A stretch of 6,864 nt of DNA. It comes from JAAYDH01 sp035353055. GTDB taxonomy: Bacteria; Bacillota_I; Bacilli_A; RFN20; CAG-826. Every line of letters starts with the position of its first letter. Positions within the stretch are counted from its first letter, which is position 1. The notes under the pieces are model-generated. The model was not told where the DNA came from. It did not search any database and saw nothing but the letters and a program-made list of their open reading frames with translations. This document shows, one piece after another, positions 4,915 through 6,864 of the stretch. The translations under genes and the position numbers were made by a program. The DNA lies in the NCBI GenBank assembly GCA_035353055.1, contig DAOPYW010000027.1:1-6864 (forward strand). Direction: 5' to 3'.

Positions 4915-6133
4915 CCCAATTACCATCGCGGAAAATTTGGGTTTTTTGTCCGTTTCCATCTTCGCCAACAATGCTTAAATCTTTTGTGCCGATCATGAAA
5001 TCGACGTGGATCATTGAGCTATTGATGCCTTTGGCTTTTACTTCGTCGGGGGTTAATTCGCTTGAATCAGGAAGCAATTCTCTGAAGCCTAGTCCGAGCG
5101 CAAAGTGGCAAGCAGCATTTTCATCAAATAACGTGTTATAGAATAATATTCCAGATTGTCTTATCGGCGATTCAAACGGAACAAGAGCTACTTCTCCTAG
5201 CATGCTAGCACCCTCGTCCATCGCCACCATTTTTTCTAATAGGGCCTGGTTCTTTTGAGCGGTCACTTTGCTCACTTTTCCATTGGTAAAAGTAACGGAA
5301 AAATTATCGATTATTTCACCGTTGTAACTCAATGGTTTTGAAGCGACAAGAGTTCCCTCACATCGCCCAGCATAGGGAGTGGTAAAAACTTCTTCTGAAG
5401 GAATGTTGGGATTGAATTCTCCTTTATCGAAAATATTTTCTACTCCGCCACCCCAGTGAACGCCTGGAATTAATTCGACAGAAAAATCTGTGCCATTAGC
5501 GGATTTATAATATAGCTTTTTAAGTTTTAAATTTTCGAGTTTGTTTCTCTGACTGATGAGAAAGGAATTATGCTTTTCCCAATTGGCGACGGGATCATTG
5601 CCATCCACTCGCGAGGTGAATAGAATCATCTCCCATAATTTTTCAATGGCATCATTTCCTTTTAATTCTGGAAAGACTTTTTCGGCCCATTTCAAGCCAG
5701 GTACTGCCGCGATGCACCATTTATATTTACTTTCGATTTGGTCGATGTATTTTTTGGTTTTTACGTATGTCAAGCTTCTAGCCTTGCTGATTTTTTTCTG
5801 ATTGACGCCTTTCATGGCATCAGGGTCATCGGAGATGATGTGCAAGATGGTCGGAAGTTTTTTGACCATATACTTATATCTAGCAAGAGCGATAGAATCC
5901 ACGCTTCCAAGCGTAGAAACTGTCTCATATTTATAAGAGAGCTTGCGAACTGGGTCATGAGACCATCGAACCACTACTTCCTTAGCTCCTGCTTTGTAGC
6001 ATTCTTCGACTACTAATTCGACAAAATCCGGTTGATCTAGTTGGGCGTTAACCCAAACAATTTCTCCCTTTTGAACATTGATTCCCTTGCGAACAATCAA
6101 CCTAGCATAATCGCTTAGTAATTCTTTTTTCAT
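4907..6133 (-). CDS. M29-family metallo-aminopeptidase (AmpS/PepS-like)
   Basis: A 408-residue cytoplasmic aminopeptidase that removes N-terminal residues from peptides using two metal ions. Aligning by spacing with thermophilic AmpT/AmpS places all metal ligands: Glu248 (PSEEVF), Glu314 (MLGEVAL), His343 (ACHFALG), His376 and Asp378 (IHVDF). The conserved active-site tyrosine seven residues after the first His is Phe350 here (LGLGF). The N-terminal domain (MKKELLSDYARLIVRKGINVQKGE) matches the family start. The ATG at 6131-6133 is chosen because AAGGAG sits 7 nt upstream and the family begins there. The frame is open to 6238, but the extra 35 residues are not family-like and overlap the promoter. 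The gene is monocistronic, divergent from the small membrane protein, and overlaps yolD by 8 bp at its 3' end. No signal peptide is seen. Confidence 0.93.
   Translation of the reverse strand: MKKELLSDYARLIVRKGINVQKGEIVWVNAQLDQPDFVELVVEECYKAGAKEVVVRWSHDPVRKLSYKYETVSTLGSVDSIALARYKYMVKKLPTILHIISDDPDAMKGVNQKKISKARSLTYVKTKKYIDQIESKYKWCIAAVPGLKWAEKVFPELKGNDAIEKLWEMILFTSRVDGNDPVANWEKHNSFLISQRNKLENLKLKKLYYKSANGTDFSVELIPGVHWGGGVENIFDKGEFNPNIPSEEVFTTPYAGRCEGTLVASKPLSYNGEIIDNFSVTFTNGKVSKVTAQKNQALLEKMVAMDEGASMLGEVALVPFESPIRQSGILFYNTLFDENAACHFALGLGFRELLPDSSELTPDEVKAKGINSSMIHVDFMIGTKDLSIVGEDGNGQKTQIFRDGNWAI
4915..4947 (+). terminator. probable terminator of the uvrX-yolD transcript, inside the aminopeptidase gene
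   Basis: CCCAATT (4915-4921) pairs with AATTTGGG (4934-4941) with one bulged T and a 12-nt loop, and six T's follow (4942-4947). It begins immediately after the yolD stop codon and overlaps the last codons of the opposing aminopeptidase. The bulge and wide loop make the stem modest. Confidence 0.5.
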
Positions 6134-6144
6134 GGTTCTTCTCC

Positions 6145-6174
6145 TTGCGATGATTTTTAGAGTTATATTATACT
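6145..6174 (+). promoter_or_regulatory. promoter candidate of the small membrane protein gene
   Basis: TTGCGA (6145-6150) and TATACT (6169-6174) are 18 nt apart; transcription would start near 6181. A second, perfect TATAAT at 6191-6196 would start at about 6203, right at the ribosome binding site (AAGGAGG, 6201-6207), and has no clear -35. The first is therefore preferred. Confidence 0.38.
6167..6172 (-). promoter_or_regulatory. -10 box of the aminopeptidase gene
   Basis: A perfect TATAAT on the minus strand, 33 nt upstream of the start codon, would give a leader of about 27 nt including AAGGAG (6141-6146). The sequence 17 nt upstream (TTATAT) is a weak -35. The box overlaps a plus-strand -10 candidate. 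Confidence 0.5.
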
Positions 6175-6214
6175 TTCTTTCGCGCCTGTATATAATAGAA
6201 AAGGAGGAATTGAA

Positions 6215-6832
6215 ATGAAAAAATTGTTCGACCAACACAAGTGGTTAAAAATCGTTTTAGGAATCGTCATATTTTCTCTTGGACTAGTAACGTTAATAAT
6301 CTCGCTAAATAACGAAGGAGATGTTTTGTTGAAAATCATATGCATTATCGTCGCTATTTATTGTTTTTCTACAGCTTTGTTTGGCATTCTTGCCGCTTTG
6401 ATTACCGAGAAAAGAAATAAGTATCATGGTATCAGTGGCTACTTGTTGACATGCGGAGCACTAGTTGGAGTTGGAATTGCTTTTTGCTTTGTTGATAAGG
6501 CAAGCATGGTGATAGGGACTATCGTTGGCTTCTTTTTGCCATGGATATTAATTGCTTCTGCAGCTGCTGTCTTTGTTAAGTTCATGATTTTAATCACGAA
6601 CAAAGATTCTCGCCGTGATGCCCCTTCCTGGGTCAGAGCATTGGTTATGTGGGTGCTTCTGCTTACTATCGGTATCGTCTTTGCTGTAAAAGGAAGCGAG
6701 ATGCAAAAATATATTTATTCCACGATAGGCATCTTAGTGATGGTCGTCGGAATTCTAGTTGTCGTAGCGGGGATTATTTCATTGGTGCGCGAGAACCGCG
6801 AGAAAAAATTAAAAGTGATCGTTAAAAAATAA
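6215..6832 (+). CDS. unrecognised integral membrane protein, about six TM segments
   Basis: A 205-residue protein with hydrophobic segments at about 11-31, 38-63, 74-93, 97-127, 140-158 and 167-191, a short cytoplasmic-looking N-terminus (MKKLFDQHKW) and a strongly basic tail (RENREKKLKVIVKK). The basic loops after segments 2 (TEKRNKYH) and 4 (NKDSRRD) and the tail suggest, by the positive-inside rule, that both ends are cytoplasmic. The segments fall into three pairs, reminiscent of HdeD/DUF308-type small membrane proteins, but I see no defining motif and do not assign a family. Acidic or polar residues inside the membrane are almost absent, which argues against a pump. ATG 6215 has AAGGAGG 7 nt upstream, so the start is secure. 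No partner gene is visible; only 32 bp follow the stop before the window ends. Confidence 0.85.
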   Translation: MKKLFDQHKWLKIVLGIVIFSLGLVTLIISLNNEGDVLLKIICIIVAIYCFSTALFGILAALITEKRNKYHGISGYLLTCGALVGVGIAFCFVDKASMVIGTIVGFFLPWILIASAAAVFVKFMILITNKDSRRDAPSWVRALVMWVLLLTIGIVFAVKGSEMQKYIYSTIGILVMVVGILVVVAGIISLVRENREKKLKVIVKK

Positions 6833-6864
6833 CATCTTATAAAGAAAAAGAAAAGCACTCGTTT
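6833..6864 (+). other. 3' flank of the membrane protein gene, possibly the start of a terminator
   Basis: An A-rich run followed by AAAAGCACTCGTTT could be the 5' half of an intrinsic terminator stem, but the other half would lie beyond the window. Nothing more can be said. Confidence 0.2.

Noticed and set aside
5556..6016. Plus-strand open frames within the aminopeptidase
   Set aside because: They are antisense to conserved parts of the M29 protein and lack ribosome binding sites.
6134..6238. 35-residue N-terminal extension of the aminopeptidase
   Set aside because: The family start MKKELLSDYARL lies at 6133 with AAGGAG 7 nt upstream. The extension crosses the likely promoter and the start of the divergent gene and does not look like the family.

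Overview
The window reads like a chromosomal segment of a low-to-moderate G+C Firmicute, most likely an uncultured member of the Bacilli. The evidence is a Y-family polymerase of the UvrX/YqjW type followed by a YolD partner (a Bacilli/Firmicutes arrangement), strong AAGGAG-type ribosome binding sites, a PepS/AmpS-like M29 aminopeptidase and A+T-rich intergenic DNA. TGA is used as a normal stop: the polymerase ends in a TGA inside an ATGA overlap, exactly where the family's conserved tail ends. This argues against the mycoplasma code. No phage, transposon, integrase or CRISPR signature is visible.

Layout. (1) Positions 1-424, minus strand: the N-terminal 141 residues of an SLC13/ArsB/NhaD-like membrane transporter, cut by the window edge. 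(2) Positions 425-734: its upstream region, with a perfect 7-bp palindrome, and the terminator of the next unit. (3) Positions 735-810, minus strand: tRNA-Ala(CGC) with an encoded CCA, its own promoter and an intrinsic terminator. (4) Positions 879-3231, minus strand: rmuC, overlapped by a cytoplasmic alkaline-phosphatase-superfamily hydrolase, transcribed toward the tRNA. (5) Positions 3232-3355: a divergent control region with a 12-bp inverted repeat lying on the rmuC promoter. (6) Positions 3356-4914, plus strand: uvrX-like translesion polymerase and yolD, in an overlapping operon. (7) Positions 4907-6133, minus strand: an M29 aminopeptidase, overlapping yolD tail to tail by 8 bp. (8) Positions 6215-6832, plus strand: an unrecognised small protein with about six membrane segments, divergent from the aminopeptidase.

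How the parts relate. The centre is a compact DNA-maintenance block. RmuC (predicted nuclease that limits rearrangements) and a translesion polymerase with its YolD partner diverge from one 124-bp region that holds a palindromic operator candidate but no Gram-positive LexA box. The polymerase gene appears to be leaderless: a -10-like box sits just upstream of the only possible ATG and there is no ribosome binding site. The hydrolase is probably translationally coupled to rmuC; its active site looks complete but its substrate is unknown. At the other end, yolD and the aminopeptidase overlap, and each seems to have its intrinsic terminator inside the other's coding sequence. None of this proves a new system. 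The best candidates for follow-up are the divergent repair-gene regulatory region and the rmuC-hydrolase pairing.
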